Shown here in pieces: positions 16,730-26,040 of a stretch of 64,000 nucleotides of DNA. The stretch is from an uncultured Parabacteroides sp. (GTDB taxonomy: Bacteria > Bacteroidota > Bacteroidia > Bacteroidales > Tannerellaceae). The stretch covers positions 1 through 64,000 of the forward strand of contig CAKVBA010000007.1 of assembly GCA_934725305.1 (NCBI GenBank). The letters run 5' to 3'. Positions within the stretch are counted from its first letter, which is position 1; every line of letters begins with the position of its first letter. The notes under the pieces were generated by a model. It was not told where the DNA came from, ran no database searches, and saw only the letters and a list, made by a program, of their open reading frames with translations. Made by a program: the position numbers and the translations under genes.

Positions 16730-17143
16730 TTATCCCGGATAGATCTTTGAGAGGAATTTGGCACGATCCACAATAAAGCGGATATGAGTGCCTTCGCCTA
16801 TCACACCTTTTGAATCGTTGGCCACAACGTGGAAGGTGAGTTTACGTCCATCAACCTCTTCCAGTGTAGCAGTCGCACTGATCTCTTCGTCCAAAGGAGA
16901 GGGTTTAATGTGAGAGGTGTTCATCTGAGCGCCTACTGTGGTGGAGCCTTCGGGCAGATGAGGAGCCACGGCTTGCATGGCGGCATTCTCCATCAAGGCA
17001 ACCATTGAAGGTGTTGCAAATACATTCAGGTCGCCAGAGCCCATTGTGCGGGCAATGTTGGTTGTATCTACCGTTGTCTTGCTGGTAAATTGTAATCCTT
17101 TTTCTAGCATGGTCATATTGTTTAGTATGGATACGTTATTCAT
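16730..17143 (-). CDS. Hotdog-fold thioesterase-like protein
   Basis: 137 residues of single-hotdog type, resembling the thioesterase/FlK-like family. A conserved helix reads FATPSMVALMENAAM near residue 40, where this subgroup has its catalytic glutamate (MEN), followed by strands with STTVGAQMNTSHIKPS. It probably hydrolyses an acyl-CoA. Its start overlaps the end of the M16 peptidase gene by eight bases, implying translational coupling. The substrate is unknown. Confidence 0.85.
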   Translation of the reverse strand: MNNVSILNNMTMLEKGLQFTSKTTVDTTNIARTMGSGDLNVFATPSMVALMENAAMQAVAPHLPEGSTTVGAQMNTSHIKPSPLDEEISATATLEEVDGRKLTFHVVANDSKGVIGEGTHIRFIVDRAKFLSKIYPG

Positions 17144-18356
17144 AAATCAAGCTGAACAACTTGTCGGGAGCAAACACTTCGTTGGCTACGGCCTGTAGTT
17201 GTTCGGATGTGATCTGTTCAATCTGTTCAAACACTTCCGGCAGGGCATCGTAGCGGTTATAGTGCAGATAGCTTTTACCAAGTCCCAAGAAAAGTCCCTC
17301 TTTGTTATCACTCGATACGCCCAATTGTCCGATCAGCTGTTTTTTGGTCGCCGCCAGTTGTGAAGCGGTCAGCTTGGTGTCGCGAAGCCTCTCCAGCTCA
17401 TGCATGACCAGTCGGGTTGCTTTCTCCCGGTTTTTCGGATCAGTACCGAAATAGATGCTTGCCACGCCCGTGTCGGTATAGGTTGTCACATTCGATTCCA
17501 CATTATAGACAAGTCCATGTTTCTCGCGCAGGGAGACATTGAGTCGGCTATTCATGCCCGGACCGCCCAACAGGTTGTTTAGGATAAACATAGGCACACG
17601 TTTATCGTCATGCATACTGAAAGCACGTCCGCCAATCAGCACATGCGCCTGGTGCGTATCTTTATGAACCTTCCGGTTGACCACATCCGTGGGCTGTGGA
17701 GCTTGGCGGTTGCGTGGTGCCATCGGAAAGGCGATGTCGGATAAGAGGCGTTCTGCCAGTTTCACAATCTTGTCAAAGTCTTTTCGCCCGGTCGAGAAGA
17801 AGACCATATTCTCGGGAGCATAGAAGCGTCTCATAAAGGAGCAACCGGTCTCGGTCGTAAATTGCAACAGTGACTCTTCGTCTCCCAGAATGTTATGACC
17901 TAAAGCATGATCTTTGAACAATAGATTCTCAAACTCATCAAAGATCAATTCCGAAGGGCTATCTTCATACGAGTTGATCTCGTCGAGGATAACATCTACT
18001 TCTTTCTCGATTTCCTGTTCCGGAAAGTTGGAATGAAAGATCAGATCGATCATCAGTTCAAAAGCACGGGCAAAATGCTCCTCCATAAAGACGGAATAGA
18101 CAAATGTCTCCTCTTTGGTTGTGTAAGCATTCAGTTCGCCACCGACATTTTCCATACGGTTCAAGATATGCCATGAGCGGCGTTTGGTTGTACCTTTAAA
18201 CATCATGTGCTCGACAAAATGGGCCAGACCAAATTCATCAGCCGCTTCGTCACGAGTACCCACATTGACGGCAAAGCCGCAATAAGATACCGGAGAATCA
18301 ACAGGCATGTGAACCATCCGAAGACCATTCGGCAAAGTATGAGCAATATAATTCAT
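17136..18356 (-). CDS. M16-family zinc metallopeptidase (pitrilysin/MPP-like)
   Basis: 406-residue zinc peptidase. The inverted zinc motif HFVEH (HxxEH) is near residue 47, with the downstream glutamate in EETFVYSVFMEEHFA. A second, catalytically silent M16 half follows, ending with LGVSSDNKEGLFLGLGKSYL. No signal peptide is visible, so it is probably cytoplasmic. I chose the ATG at 18356 (MNYIAHTLPNGLRMV); the upstream TTG falls inside the -7 promoter box and can be dismissed. It is followed by, and overlaps, the thioesterase gene. Confidence 0.93.
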   Translation of the reverse strand: MNYIAHTLPNGLRMVHMPVDSPVSYCGFAVNVGTRDEAADEFGLAHFVEHMMFKGTTKRRSWHILNRMENVGGELNAYTTKEETFVYSVFMEEHFARAFELMIDLIFHSNFPEQEIEKEVDVILDEINSYEDSPSELIFDEFENLLFKDHALGHNILGDEESLLQFTTETGCSFMRRFYAPENMVFFSTGRKDFDKIVKLAERLLSDIAFPMAPRNRQAPQPTDVVNRKVHKDTHQAHVLIGGRAFSMHDDKRVPMFILNNLLGGPGMNSRLNVSLREKHGLVYNVESNVTTYTDTGVASIYFGTDPKNREKATRLVMHELERLRDTKLTASQLAATKKQLIGQLGVSSDNKEGLFLGLGKSYLHYNRYDALPEVFEQIEQITSEQLQAVANEVFAPDKLFSLIYE

Positions 18357-18383
18357 GTTTGTTTTCTTTCTTTTTTGAGGGGA

Positions 18384-18391
18384 CAAAGGTA
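18384..18391 (-). promoter_or_regulatory. -7 box for the M16 peptidase gene
   Basis: Minus-strand TACCTTTG (TAnnTTTG), 28 bases before the ATG at 18356. Its position rules out the longer reading frame. Confidence 0.6.
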
Positions 18392-18483
18392 CAAAAAAGA
18401 ATAGATAAGCAGTTGTATTTGCCGGTTGTTAACCAAGGCTTGGTGATTCAATCGCTTTGCAGTGATAAATTGTTAGCGTTAGA

Positions 18484-18514
18484 TTGGCAATATCGGTAAA
18501 TATAGATACATTTG
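18484..18514 (+). promoter_or_regulatory. Bacteroidetes promoter (-33/-7) for kdsD
   Basis: TTG at 18484-18486, a 20-nt spacer, then TACATTTG at 18507-18514. Both boxes and the spacing match the Bacteroidetes sigma-ABfr consensus. The start codon follows 42 bases later. Confidence 0.72.
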
Positions 18515-18556
18515 CGAACCATTAGTCAGGCATTAATGCCATAAATAATCAACATT

Positions 18557-19174
18557 ATGATGAACGAAGATATCACTTCCATTTTGGAGCAGGAAGCTGC
18601 AGCAGTGCGTAACATACCCGTCACTTCGGGTTATGAAGAGGCCATATCGCTTATTGTGAAACATGTACATGAGTTAGGTGGAAAATTGGTCATGAGTGGC
18701 ATGGGCAAAGCTGGACAAATTGCCATGAACATTGCTACTACATTCAGTTCTACAGGAACCCCGGCCTTTTTCCTGCATCCCAGTGAGGCTCAACATGGTG
18801 ATTTGGGTATTGTTCGTGAGAACGACCTGATGTTGTTGATTTCAAACTCGGGTAAGACAAGAGAACTGGTAGAATTGGTTGACCTTACACGAGGACTGGT
18901 GCCAGACATGAAGTTTATTGTTATTACCAGCAATCCTGAAAGTCCGTTGGCTGCCGAGGCTAATGTCTGCTTGCTGACAGGAGCACCGAAAGAGGTTTGT
19001 CCGTTGGGATTGACTCCTACCACATCTACAACCGTTATGACCGTAATGGGCGACCTGTTGGTTGTAGGCACAATGAAACGGATCCATTTCACCAATACCG
19101 ACTATGCCAAACGTCATCATGGTGGTTATTTAGGATCGAAGAGTCGCGAACAGAGCAAGCAAGAACTTCTATGA
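18557..19174 (+). CDS. kdsD: SIS-domain sugar isomerase, arabinose-5-phosphate isomerase type
   Basis: 205-residue sugar-isomerase-domain protein of the KpsF/GutQ/KdsD type. It probably interconverts ribulose 5-phosphate and arabinose 5-phosphate, the first step to Kdo for lipopolysaccharide. Visible signatures are GMGKAGQIAMNIATTFSSTG near residue 49, HPSEAQHGDLG near 73 and LISNSGKTRE near 93. The CBS pair found at the C-terminus of Escherichia coli KdsD is absent; single-domain forms are known in Bacteroides. The next gene, a PfkB kinase, starts inside its stop codon (ATGA). A 6-phospho-3-hexuloisomerase is a less likely alternative. Confidence 0.82.
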   Translation: MMNEDITSILEQEAAAVRNIPVTSGYEEAISLIVKHVHELGGKLVMSGMGKAGQIAMNIATTFSSTGTPAFFLHPSEAQHGDLGIVRENDLMLLISNSGKTRELVELVDLTRGLVPDMKFIVITSNPESPLAAEANVCLLTGAPKEVCPLGLTPTTSTTVMTVMGDLLVVGTMKRIHFTNTDYAKRHHGGYLGSKSREQSKQELL

Positions 19175-20100
19175 GAAAAATAATCGGGATCGGAGAAACG
19201 ATACTTGATATTATATTTAAAGCGGGCCAGCCTCACAAGGCTGTGCCCGGTGGTTCTGTATTCAATGGATTGGTATCATTAGGGCGATTGGGCGTGCCTG
19301 TGTCTTTTGTCAGTGAGCTGGGGAATGATCCGGTAGGAGAGTTGATCCATTCTTTTATGGAAGAAAACCATATAGGCACACAGTTTATCGATCGGTTCCG
19401 TGATGGAAAGAGCCCTGTATCTTTAGCTTTTCTCGATGAACAAAACAATGCCACCTATTCCTTTTACAAAGATTATCCGGCAGAACGTCTGGATGTCTCC
19501 ATGCCCCAGATAGATCGGGATGACATTCTTATTCTTGGATCTTATTATGCCTTGAATCCGGTTTTGCGTGAGCGTATCGTAGAGATATTGCAATATGCCA
19601 AGGAGCGGAAGGCCATTATTTATTACGATCCCAATTTTCGTAAAGCCCATGCGCATGAGGCAATCCGTCTGATGCCAACGTTGCTGGAGAATTTGGAATA
19701 TGCCGATATTGTGCGTGGTTCCGATGAGGATTTTGTCAATCTGTTCGGCCAATCAGATACACACCAGGTTTATCAGGAACATATTCGCTTTTATTGCGAC
19801 CGTTTTATCTCTACCCATGGAGCTAAAGGTGTCCATCTTTTCACCAACCAGCTGGATGAACACATCGATGTGCCGGCCATAGAGACGGTGAGCACTATTG
19901 GCGCCGGTGATAACTTCAATGCCGGCATTCTGTTTGGCCTTTTAAAATATCAGGTTGGGCACGATGATCTGGCAACACTGTCAAAAGAGATCTGGATGAA
20001 GATTATCCGTTGTGGTATCGATCTGGCTGCCGAGGTTTGTTTGAGCTATGATAATTATATATCCCGCGAGTTTGCGGCTCGTTATGGTCTTTACTCTTAA
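19171..20100 (+). CDS. PfkB-family carbohydrate kinase
   Basis: Ribokinase-superfamily sugar kinase of about 309 residues. The first signature, PGGSVFNGLVSLGRLG, lies near 24, and the anion-hole/catalytic motif GAGDNFNAGILFG lies near 244 with the catalytic Asp. I chose the ATG at 19171 because the protein then begins MRKIIGIGETILDII, as in the family; earlier in-frame codons lie inside kdsD. It overlaps the kdsD stop by four bases. The substrate is not readable; fructose- or ribose-type sugars are possible. Confidence 0.9.
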   Translation: MRKIIGIGETILDIIFKAGQPHKAVPGGSVFNGLVSLGRLGVPVSFVSELGNDPVGELIHSFMEENHIGTQFIDRFRDGKSPVSLAFLDEQNNATYSFYKDYPAERLDVSMPQIDRDDILILGSYYALNPVLRERIVEILQYAKERKAIIYYDPNFRKAHAHEAIRLMPTLLENLEYADIVRGSDEDFVNLFGQSDTHQVYQEHIRFYCDRFISTHGAKGVHLFTNQLDEHIDVPAIETVSTIGAGDNFNAGILFGLLKYQVGHDDLATLSKEIWMKIIRCGIDLAAEVCLSYDNYISREFAARYGLYS

Positions 20101-20116
20101 ATATCATTAACTAGAC

Positions 20117-20146
20117 TTGTGAGTCTCAGGTTTTATCCTATTTTTG
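20117..20146 (+). promoter_or_regulatory. Bacteroidetes promoter (-33/-7) for the lipoprotein phosphatase gene
   Basis: TTG at 20117-20119, a 19-nt spacer and TATTTTTG at 20139-20146, which is 23 bases before the ATG at 20170. Confidence 0.65.
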
Positions 20147-20169
20147 TGTGTTAGCTAAGATAGAAGCGT

Positions 20170-21228
20170 ATGTTGGGTAAAATTCTTTTTTGGTGCGTTG
20201 GTACTGTGTTGTTGTGCGGGTGTCGATTCAATGAACCCGAGATCAAATCGGTATGCTTGCGCGATGGAGTAGGCAATTATCAGATCAAATGGGAAATCAA
20301 TCCAGAGATCAAGGGAACATTGGCGATGTATGTCTCTGATTCACCCGAAGCCTTCTCGGGACAATCGCCGGTTGTCTATGCGCCTATTCATGAAGGAATT
20401 GCTACCTATATTACCAATGATAATGTGACGCGTAAGTACTTCCGTCTGCTATTCAATAATGAATATAGCCAGGTGGTTGGAGCCCGTTCTATCGTGATGG
20501 ACAATGTACAGAACTTGAGAGATTTGGGCGGATATTCGGCTTCTGATAATCGGCTGACCCGTTGGGGAAAGGTGTTTCGTTCCGGACAGCTGAGCTCTTT
20601 AAGTCAATGGGATTCGATCCGTTTGGATAAATTAGGGTTAAAGACCATCATAGACTTGCGCACAGAAGAGGAGATAGCTCTTGATCCGATACGTTATGAC
20701 CGGGCAAGAGTGGTGAATATTCCTATTTCCAATACACCCATGGTTGATGTGCCCTATCGTATCAAATCCGGGATGATGCGTCAGAGAGATGCCGTGATTC
20801 GCATGCAAGATTTTTATCTACATATACTGGCCGATCAGAACCGCGAACAGTTGGCTCATATCTTCGAATTGATGCTCGATAGCGATAATTATCCAATCTT
20901 ATTCAACTGTACATTAGGAAAAGACCGTACAGGTATGTTGGCCGCACTGCTTTTGACGGCTCTTGATGTGCCTAAAGAGGTGATCTATTCTGATTATATG
21001 CTTTCCAATGAGTTTATCGACCTGAGTCATTTTGCCCATTTGGCCAGTAAACTTAGCACACATGCTCAGGAATCCATCACCGTTATCGTATCGGCTGATG
21101 ATGACTATCTCGACTTGTCTTTTTGGAAAATGAAGAAAGATTTTGGTTCTGTTGACAAATATCTTTCCAAAGGATTACAGCTGGATGCAAAGAAGCGTAA
21201 ACAGTTGAAAGATATTCTGCTTTATTAA
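20170..21228 (+). CDS. Lipoprotein tyrosine/lipid phosphatase (Y_phosphatase3 family)
   Basis: Exported lipoprotein of 352 residues. The signal peptide ends in lipobox LLCGC near residue 19, so it is anchored in the envelope. After an N-terminal region that is probably a beta-sandwich comes the phosphatase domain with LRDLGG near 119 and the P-loop CTLGKDRTGM near 252 (CxxGKDRTG type). It probably dephosphorylates tyrosine or phosphoinositide-like substrates; the physiological target is unknown. It is transcribed alone. Confidence 0.87.
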   Translation: MLGKILFWCVGTVLLCGCRFNEPEIKSVCLRDGVGNYQIKWEINPEIKGTLAMYVSDSPEAFSGQSPVVYAPIHEGIATYITNDNVTRKYFRLLFNNEYSQVVGARSIVMDNVQNLRDLGGYSASDNRLTRWGKVFRSGQLSSLSQWDSIRLDKLGLKTIIDLRTEEEIALDPIRYDRARVVNIPISNTPMVDVPYRIKSGMMRQRDAVIRMQDFYLHILADQNREQLAHIFELMLDSDNYPILFNCTLGKDRTGMLAALLLTALDVPKEVIYSDYMLSNEFIDLSHFAHLASKLSTHAQESITVIVSADDDYLDLSFWKMKKDFGSVDKYLSKGLQLDAKKRKQLKDILLY

Positions 21229-21250
21229 CCGGAGATTCAGATAAATTGTG

Positions 21251-21258
21251 TATCTTTG
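21251..21258 (+). promoter_or_regulatory. -7 box for the DEAD-box helicase gene
   Basis: TATCTTTG (TAnnTTTG), 33 bases upstream of the TTG start at 21292. Confidence 0.5.
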
Positions 21259-21291
21259 CGCCCACTCTGAATATTTTTATACAACATCATT

Positions 21292-23058
21292 TTGAAAACA
21301 TTTGAAGAATTAGGGGTTGCCGCACCCATATTGAAGGCAATCCAGGAAATGGGTTATGAATCACCCATGCCGGTACAGGAGGAAGTGATTCCTTTCTTAC
21401 TGGGAGAAGATAACGATGTAATTGCTTTGGCTCAGACAGGAACAGGTAAGACCGCAGCATTTGGCTTGCCTATTTTGCAGAAGATAGATGTAGATAAGGT
21501 ATGTCCACAAGCACTTGTGCTTTGTCCTACACGAGAATTGTGCTTGCAGATTGCCGATGATTTGAACGATTATTCCAAATATATTGATAAACTGAAAGTT
21601 CTTCCGGTTTACGGTGGATCAAGTATTGAAAGCCAGATCAAGGCATTGAAACGTGGTGTACACGTTGTCGTGGCTACTCCGGGCCGTTTGCTCGACTTGA
21701 TGAATCGTAAGACGGTAAATTTGGAGGCTGTCCGCAATGTGATTATGGACGAGGCTGATGAGATGTTGAACATGGGCTTTACCGATAGTATCAATGCTAT
21801 TTTGGCCGAAGTGCCACCTACTCGCAACATGTTGCTCTTCTCTGCGACAATGCCGCAGGGTATTGCTAACATCACTCGGAAATATATGAAGAATCCGAAG
21901 GAGATTGTGATTGGTGTCAAAAATGAGGGAAACAAGAATATCCGTGACGTATATTATATGGTACGTGCGCAAGACAAGTATCTTGCCTTGAAGCGTATCG
22001 CAGACTATTATCCCAATATCTATGGTATTATCTTCTGTCGTACCCGTAAGGAGACACAAGAGATTGCCGATAAGTTGATTCAGGATGGTTACAATGCAGA
22101 CTCATTGCATGGTGAACTGAGTCAGGCTCAGCGAGACTATGTGATGCAGAAGTTCCGTATCAAGAACCTGCAGCTGCTGGTAGCAACCGATGTGGCAGCT
22201 CGAGGTCTGGATGTGGATGATCTGACACATGTTATTAATTATGGTTTGCCCGATGAGGTGGAATCTTATACTCATCGCCGTGGTCGTACAGGTCGTGCCG
22301 GTAAGACAGGAATCTCTATCTCGATCTGTCATGTGAGAGAAAAGGGTAAGATCCGCGATATTGAGCGTATCATCAACAAGAAGTTTGAAAAGGGCGAAAT
22401 GCCAAGCGGTAGCGCTATCTGTGAAAAGCAGCTGTTCAACCTGGTTGATCAGATCGAGAAGGTGAAGGTAAACGAAGAGGAAATTGCCAAACTGATGCCT
22501 TCAATCTTCCGTAAGCTGGAATGGCTGGACAAGGAAGACATCATCAAGCGTGTGGTTTCGTTGGAGTTTAATCGAATGATTGATTATTACAAAGAGGCTG
22601 AAGAGATTGAGGTGGTTGATGAACATGCTTCACGTGCAGAGCGTAAGAGTCGCCGTGGTCATGAAGCAGAAGAGGGTTTTGCCCGTCTGTTCCTGAACTT
22701 TGGTAAGGTGGACGGATTGTTTGCCAGTCAGTTGATTGAGTTGGTGAACCGTTGTGTGCCGGGTAAGATTCAGATTGGCCGTATCGAGTTGCGCGATAAC
22801 TTTTCATTCTTTGAGGTAGAAGAGGGCGAAGCCCGCCGTGTCATCAAATGTATGAACGGTTTTGAAGTGGACGGCCGCCGTATCTCAGTTGAACCCGCAC
22901 AGGCAAAGAAGGATAAGGAAGAGAATGGACGCGGTTCAAAGCGAAAAGGCCGCAAGGATGATTCTAACGACATTAGACGTCGAGGCAAGAACAGTGATAA
23001 GCCTTGGAGACGTTCGGCAGCCGAAAGAAGTGCCAAAAAACGTAGTCGAGGAAGATAA
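21292..23058 (+). CDS. DEAD-box ATP-dependent RNA helicase with DbpA-type RNA-binding domain
   Basis: RNA-unwinding ATPase of 588 residues, probably acting in ribosome assembly or RNA decay. Motifs in order: Q motif near 25, AQTGTGKTA (Walker A) near 45, PTRELC, MDEADEM near 152, SAT near 183, and the C-terminal helicase lobe with HRRGRTGRAG near 330. A DbpA-like RNA-binding domain (about 455-535, FARLFLNFGKVDG) is followed by a strongly basic tail. The start is a TTG; the protein then begins MKTFEELGV, as relatives do, and no nearby ATG fits. It resembles CsdA/DeaD, but orthology is not certain. Confidence 0.95.
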   Translation: MKTFEELGVAAPILKAIQEMGYESPMPVQEEVIPFLLGEDNDVIALAQTGTGKTAAFGLPILQKIDVDKVCPQALVLCPTRELCLQIADDLNDYSKYIDKLKVLPVYGGSSIESQIKALKRGVHVVVATPGRLLDLMNRKTVNLEAVRNVIMDEADEMLNMGFTDSINAILAEVPPTRNMLLFSATMPQGIANITRKYMKNPKEIVIGVKNEGNKNIRDVYYMVRAQDKYLALKRIADYYPNIYGIIFCRTRKETQEIADKLIQDGYNADSLHGELSQAQRDYVMQKFRIKNLQLLVATDVAARGLDVDDLTHVINYGLPDEVESYTHRRGRTGRAGKTGISISICHVREKGKIRDIERIINKKFEKGEMPSGSAICEKQLFNLVDQIEKVKVNEEEIAKLMPSIFRKLEWLDKEDIIKRVVSLEFNRMIDYYKEAEEIEVVDEHASRAERKSRRGHEAEEGFARLFLNFGKVDGLFASQLIELVNRCVPGKIQIGRIELRDNFSFFEVEEGEARRVIKCMNGFEVDGRRISVEPAQAKKDKEENGRGSKRKGRKDDSNDIRRRGKNSDKPWRRSAAERSAKKRSRGR

Positions 23059-23074
23059 TAGACACTATTTTTCA

Positions 23075-23121
23075 GAAAAAAGCAGTATATGGAGAATAAA
23101 TTTCCTATGCTGCTTTTTTTT
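23075..23121 (+). terminator. Rho-independent terminator after the helicase gene
   Basis: AAAAAAGCAG and CTGCTTTTTT arms, extended by TATA/TATG, enclose a loop of about 16 nt and run into an eight-T tract. Confidence 0.85.
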
Positions 23122-23127
23122 GTCTAA

Positions 23128-23135
23128 TATATTTG
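23128..23135 (+). promoter_or_regulatory. -7 box for the C69 peptidase gene
   Basis: TATATTTG (TAnnTTTG), about 27 bases before the ATG at 23163 and immediately after the previous terminator. Confidence 0.5.
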
Positions 23136-23162
23136 TATCTTAGCTGCGAATTCTAAACTTTT

Positions 23163-24776
23163 ATGAAAATGAACAAAAACAAGAACATTACTCTATGGTT
23201 GTTGGGGATGATTCTGTGTAGCCTTCCTATGTTTGCACAGGAAACTTCTACCGATCCTGATTTCCCGGTTCTGAATCCGGAAAGTTGTACAAGTATTATG
23301 GTTGCAAAAGATGCATCTACGGATGGATCAACAATGACAAGTCATACTTGTGATAGTAACTATCGCACATGGATGGATATTATTGCTGGAGGAAAGAGAG
23401 AAAAAGGAGCTACAGTTGATATCTATTCAGGTCGTATGCATACTGAATATAATAAAGGTATGCGTGGCATGAAGCTAAAAGGTACTATTCCTGAAGCAGA
23501 ATCAGTATATCAGTTCTTGAATACCGCATATCCTTGTTTGAATGAAAAGCAGCTGGGTATTGGTGAAACAACAATCTCTGGCCGTAGAGAATTGGTGAAC
23601 AAGAATGGTATGTTCATGATCGAAGAGTTGGAGAAGATTGCATTACAGCGTTGTAAGACAGCTCGTGAAGCTATCCGCTTGATGGGAGACTTGGTTGCTA
23701 AGTATGGTTATGGCGACTGGGGAGAATGTTTGACTATTGCAGACCCGAAAGAGGTTTGGTTCTTCGAAATTTTTGGTGAAGGTCCGGATAAACTCGGTGG
23801 TGTATGGGCTGCTATCCGTATTCCTGATGATCATGTAGCTGTTTCTGCTAATATTCCGCGTATTTCTAAGGTAGATCCGAAAGATACTGAAAACTGTATG
23901 GCTTCGGCTAACGTGTTTGAAGCAGCTAAGCGTTTAGGCTTGTGGGATGGCAAGAAGCCGTTCCGTTTCTGGGAAGTTTATGGTGGTGATTCTAAAGCTT
24001 ATAGCATCCGTGAATACTTCTTGTTGAACAAGATGGCTCCGTCTTTGAAGCTTTCTGACAAGGTTGACGAATTGCCTTTGAGCGTTAAGCCGGATAAGAA
24101 ACTTTCTGTTACTGACGTGATGAATCTGTTGTGCGAAACTTACGAAGGAACAGAATATGATATGACTAAGAATTTGAAGGTGGCAGTTAGAACCGAAGAA
24201 AACAAGGTGGACACTATTACAAGTCCGGTTGCTAATCCTTGGATGACTTACGACATGGTTCAGCTGTTGAACACTTTGCAAGAAGGAGCAGTGAAAAGAC
24301 TTCGTTTGGTATCAGTTCCTCAGTGCTCTTATTCAACCGTTATTCAGCTTCGTAGCTGGTTGCCTGATGATGTAGGTGGTCTTGTATGGATGTCTTATGA
24401 CAACCCGGGTCAAAGCCCACGTTTCCCGATTTTCTGTGGAACAACCGATCTTCCTGCAAGCTTGAAGGTTTGTGGACAGCATCGTTTCCGTGAAGATGCA
24501 GCTGTTTGGTCATATCGCCGTGCAAACAAACTGGCAACAGTTAGATGGGGAGTAACACGTGATAGAATTGAAAATGGCATGAAATATTTCGCTGAAAAGG
24601 GTCAGGCTGAAATGCCGTACGTAGAAAGCAGATATAAACAGCTGTTGCAGGAAAAAGGCCAGGAAGCTGCTCGTGCATTCTTGACAGGTTATACCGCTGA
24701 CTTCATCGGTGCTACTATGTTGCGTTGGAACGAAATGGCTGATTCATTCTGGACACAGTTTGAAAGAGGCTTCTAA
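23163..24776 (+). CDS. Secreted C69-family dipeptidase
   Basis: Ntn-hydrolase of 537 residues that probably cleaves dipeptides. A signal peptide with cleavage after MFA is followed by the pro-region and ESCTSIMVAKDASTDGST. The cysteine there is the expected N-terminal nucleophile after processing, which makes it a proenzyme. GDWGECLTIADPKEVWFFEIFGEGPDKLGG follows near 190, in pieces typical of peptidase U34/C69. It sits 54 bases upstream of an exported C1 peptidase, and the pair looks like an operon for peptide degradation in the periplasm or outside the cell. Confidence 0.92.
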   Translation: MKMNKNKNITLWLLGMILCSLPMFAQETSTDPDFPVLNPESCTSIMVAKDASTDGSTMTSHTCDSNYRTWMDIIAGGKREKGATVDIYSGRMHTEYNKGMRGMKLKGTIPEAESVYQFLNTAYPCLNEKQLGIGETTISGRRELVNKNGMFMIEELEKIALQRCKTAREAIRLMGDLVAKYGYGDWGECLTIADPKEVWFFEIFGEGPDKLGGVWAAIRIPDDHVAVSANIPRISKVDPKDTENCMASANVFEAAKRLGLWDGKKPFRFWEVYGGDSKAYSIREYFLLNKMAPSLKLSDKVDELPLSVKPDKKLSVTDVMNLLCETYEGTEYDMTKNLKVAVRTEENKVDTITSPVANPWMTYDMVQLLNTLQEGAVKRLRLVSVPQCSYSTVIQLRSWLPDDVGGLVWMSYDNPGQSPRFPIFCGTTDLPASLKVCGQHRFREDAAVWSYRRANKLATVRWGVTRDRIENGMKYFAEKGQAEMPYVESRYKQLLQEKGQEAARAFLTGYTADFIGATMLRWNEMADSFWTQFERGF

Positions 24777-24830
24777 TAAACTATTTTATAATTAAACTAA
24801 CATCATTCATCATTCTTAAATACAACTATT

Positions 24831-26003
24831 ATGAGAACATTTATCGTATCATCTGCACTTGCACTTTGTGCAACTGCTGCTTGGGGACAGGGTTATCAGT
24901 TTACAGATGTAGCATCAGTTCCGGCTACTCCAGTGAAGAATCAGGCTTCTACAGGAACATGTTGGTGTTTTGCTACCACATCTTTCATGGAATCTGAGTT
25001 GTTACGTATGGGTAAAGGTACTTTCGACCTTTCTGAAATGTTTATCGTACGTCAGAAATACATGAACCAGTTGGAAGATAATTTTATCCGTCGCGGTCGT
25101 GGTAATATCGGTGAAGGTAGTCTTGCACATACTTATGTACGCGCATTCAGCCAAGTAGGTATTGTTCCGGAAGAAGTTTATCATGGTATTAATTATGGCT
25201 CAGACCGTCATAATCATGGTGAACTGACTCGCTTTGTGTCTGCTCTTGCTGATGCTTCTGTGCAGATGAGAAAACGCAGTCCTCAGTATTATGAAATGGT
25301 TAATCATTTGTTTGATACATATCTGGGTAAAGTGCCTGAAAAGTTCACTTATAATGGAAAAGAATATACTCCGAAGAGCTTTGCTGATTTCTTGGGTCTG
25401 AAAATGGAAGACTATATTGAGTTGACAAGCTTTAGCCACCATCCGTTCTATACTAAGTGTGAAGTGGAAGTTCCAGATAACTGGGAACACGAAAGAATGT
25501 ATAACTTGCCGTTGGATGAGTTGATCGAAGTAACAGATTATGCTTTGATGAATGGTTTTTCTGTAGCATGGGATGGTGACGTTAGCGAAAGAGGTTTTTC
25601 TTTTACAAATGGTGTTGCTATCAACCCTGAATTGCAGAAGGTAGAAGATTTTTCTGGTACTGACCGCGCTCGTTTCGAAAAGATGGACGTTAAGGAACGT
25701 ATGGAAGAAGTATTCAAATATGAAAGACCGTTCCCGGAAATTAAGGTTACTCAGGAAGTACGCCAGAAAGGTTTTGAATCATTCGTTACTACTGACGACC
25801 ACTTGATGCACCTTACAGGTATCAAGAAAGACCAGAATGGTACTAAGTATTATGTAACTAAGAACTCTTGGGGTACAGAACGCAACAAGTTCGGTGGTTA
25901 TCTGAATATGTCAGAAAGCTACGTACGTGCTAAGACTATTTCTATCATGATTCATAAAGATGCTCTTCCAAAGGCTATCAAGGCTAAATTGGGTATCAAA
26001 TAA
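24831..26003 (+). CDS. Exported C1-family cysteine aminopeptidase (PepC/bleomycin-hydrolase-like)
   Basis: 390-residue papain-fold peptidase with a signal peptide ending near AAWGQ. The catalytic cysteine lies in STGTCWCFATTSF near residue 44, the histidine in HLMHLTGI near 325, and the asparagine in TKNSWG near 344. Inserts between them match the PepC/bleomycin hydrolase group, usually cytoplasmic aminopeptidases, so export is a Bacteroidetes feature. It is encoded just after the C69 dipeptidase. Confidence 0.91.
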   Translation: MRTFIVSSALALCATAAWGQGYQFTDVASVPATPVKNQASTGTCWCFATTSFMESELLRMGKGTFDLSEMFIVRQKYMNQLEDNFIRRGRGNIGEGSLAHTYVRAFSQVGIVPEEVYHGINYGSDRHNHGELTRFVSALADASVQMRKRSPQYYEMVNHLFDTYLGKVPEKFTYNGKEYTPKSFADFLGLKMEDYIELTSFSHHPFYTKCEVEVPDNWEHERMYNLPLDELIEVTDYALMNGFSVAWDGDVSERGFSFTNGVAINPELQKVEDFSGTDRARFEKMDVKERMEEVFKYERPFPEIKVTQEVRQKGFESFVTTDDHLMHLTGIKKDQNGTKYYVTKNSWGTERNKFGGYLNMSESYVRAKTISIMIHKDALPKAIKAKLGIK

Positions 26004-26040
26004 TAAAGCTTATAAAGATTCTATTTGTTTAAATAGGTTA

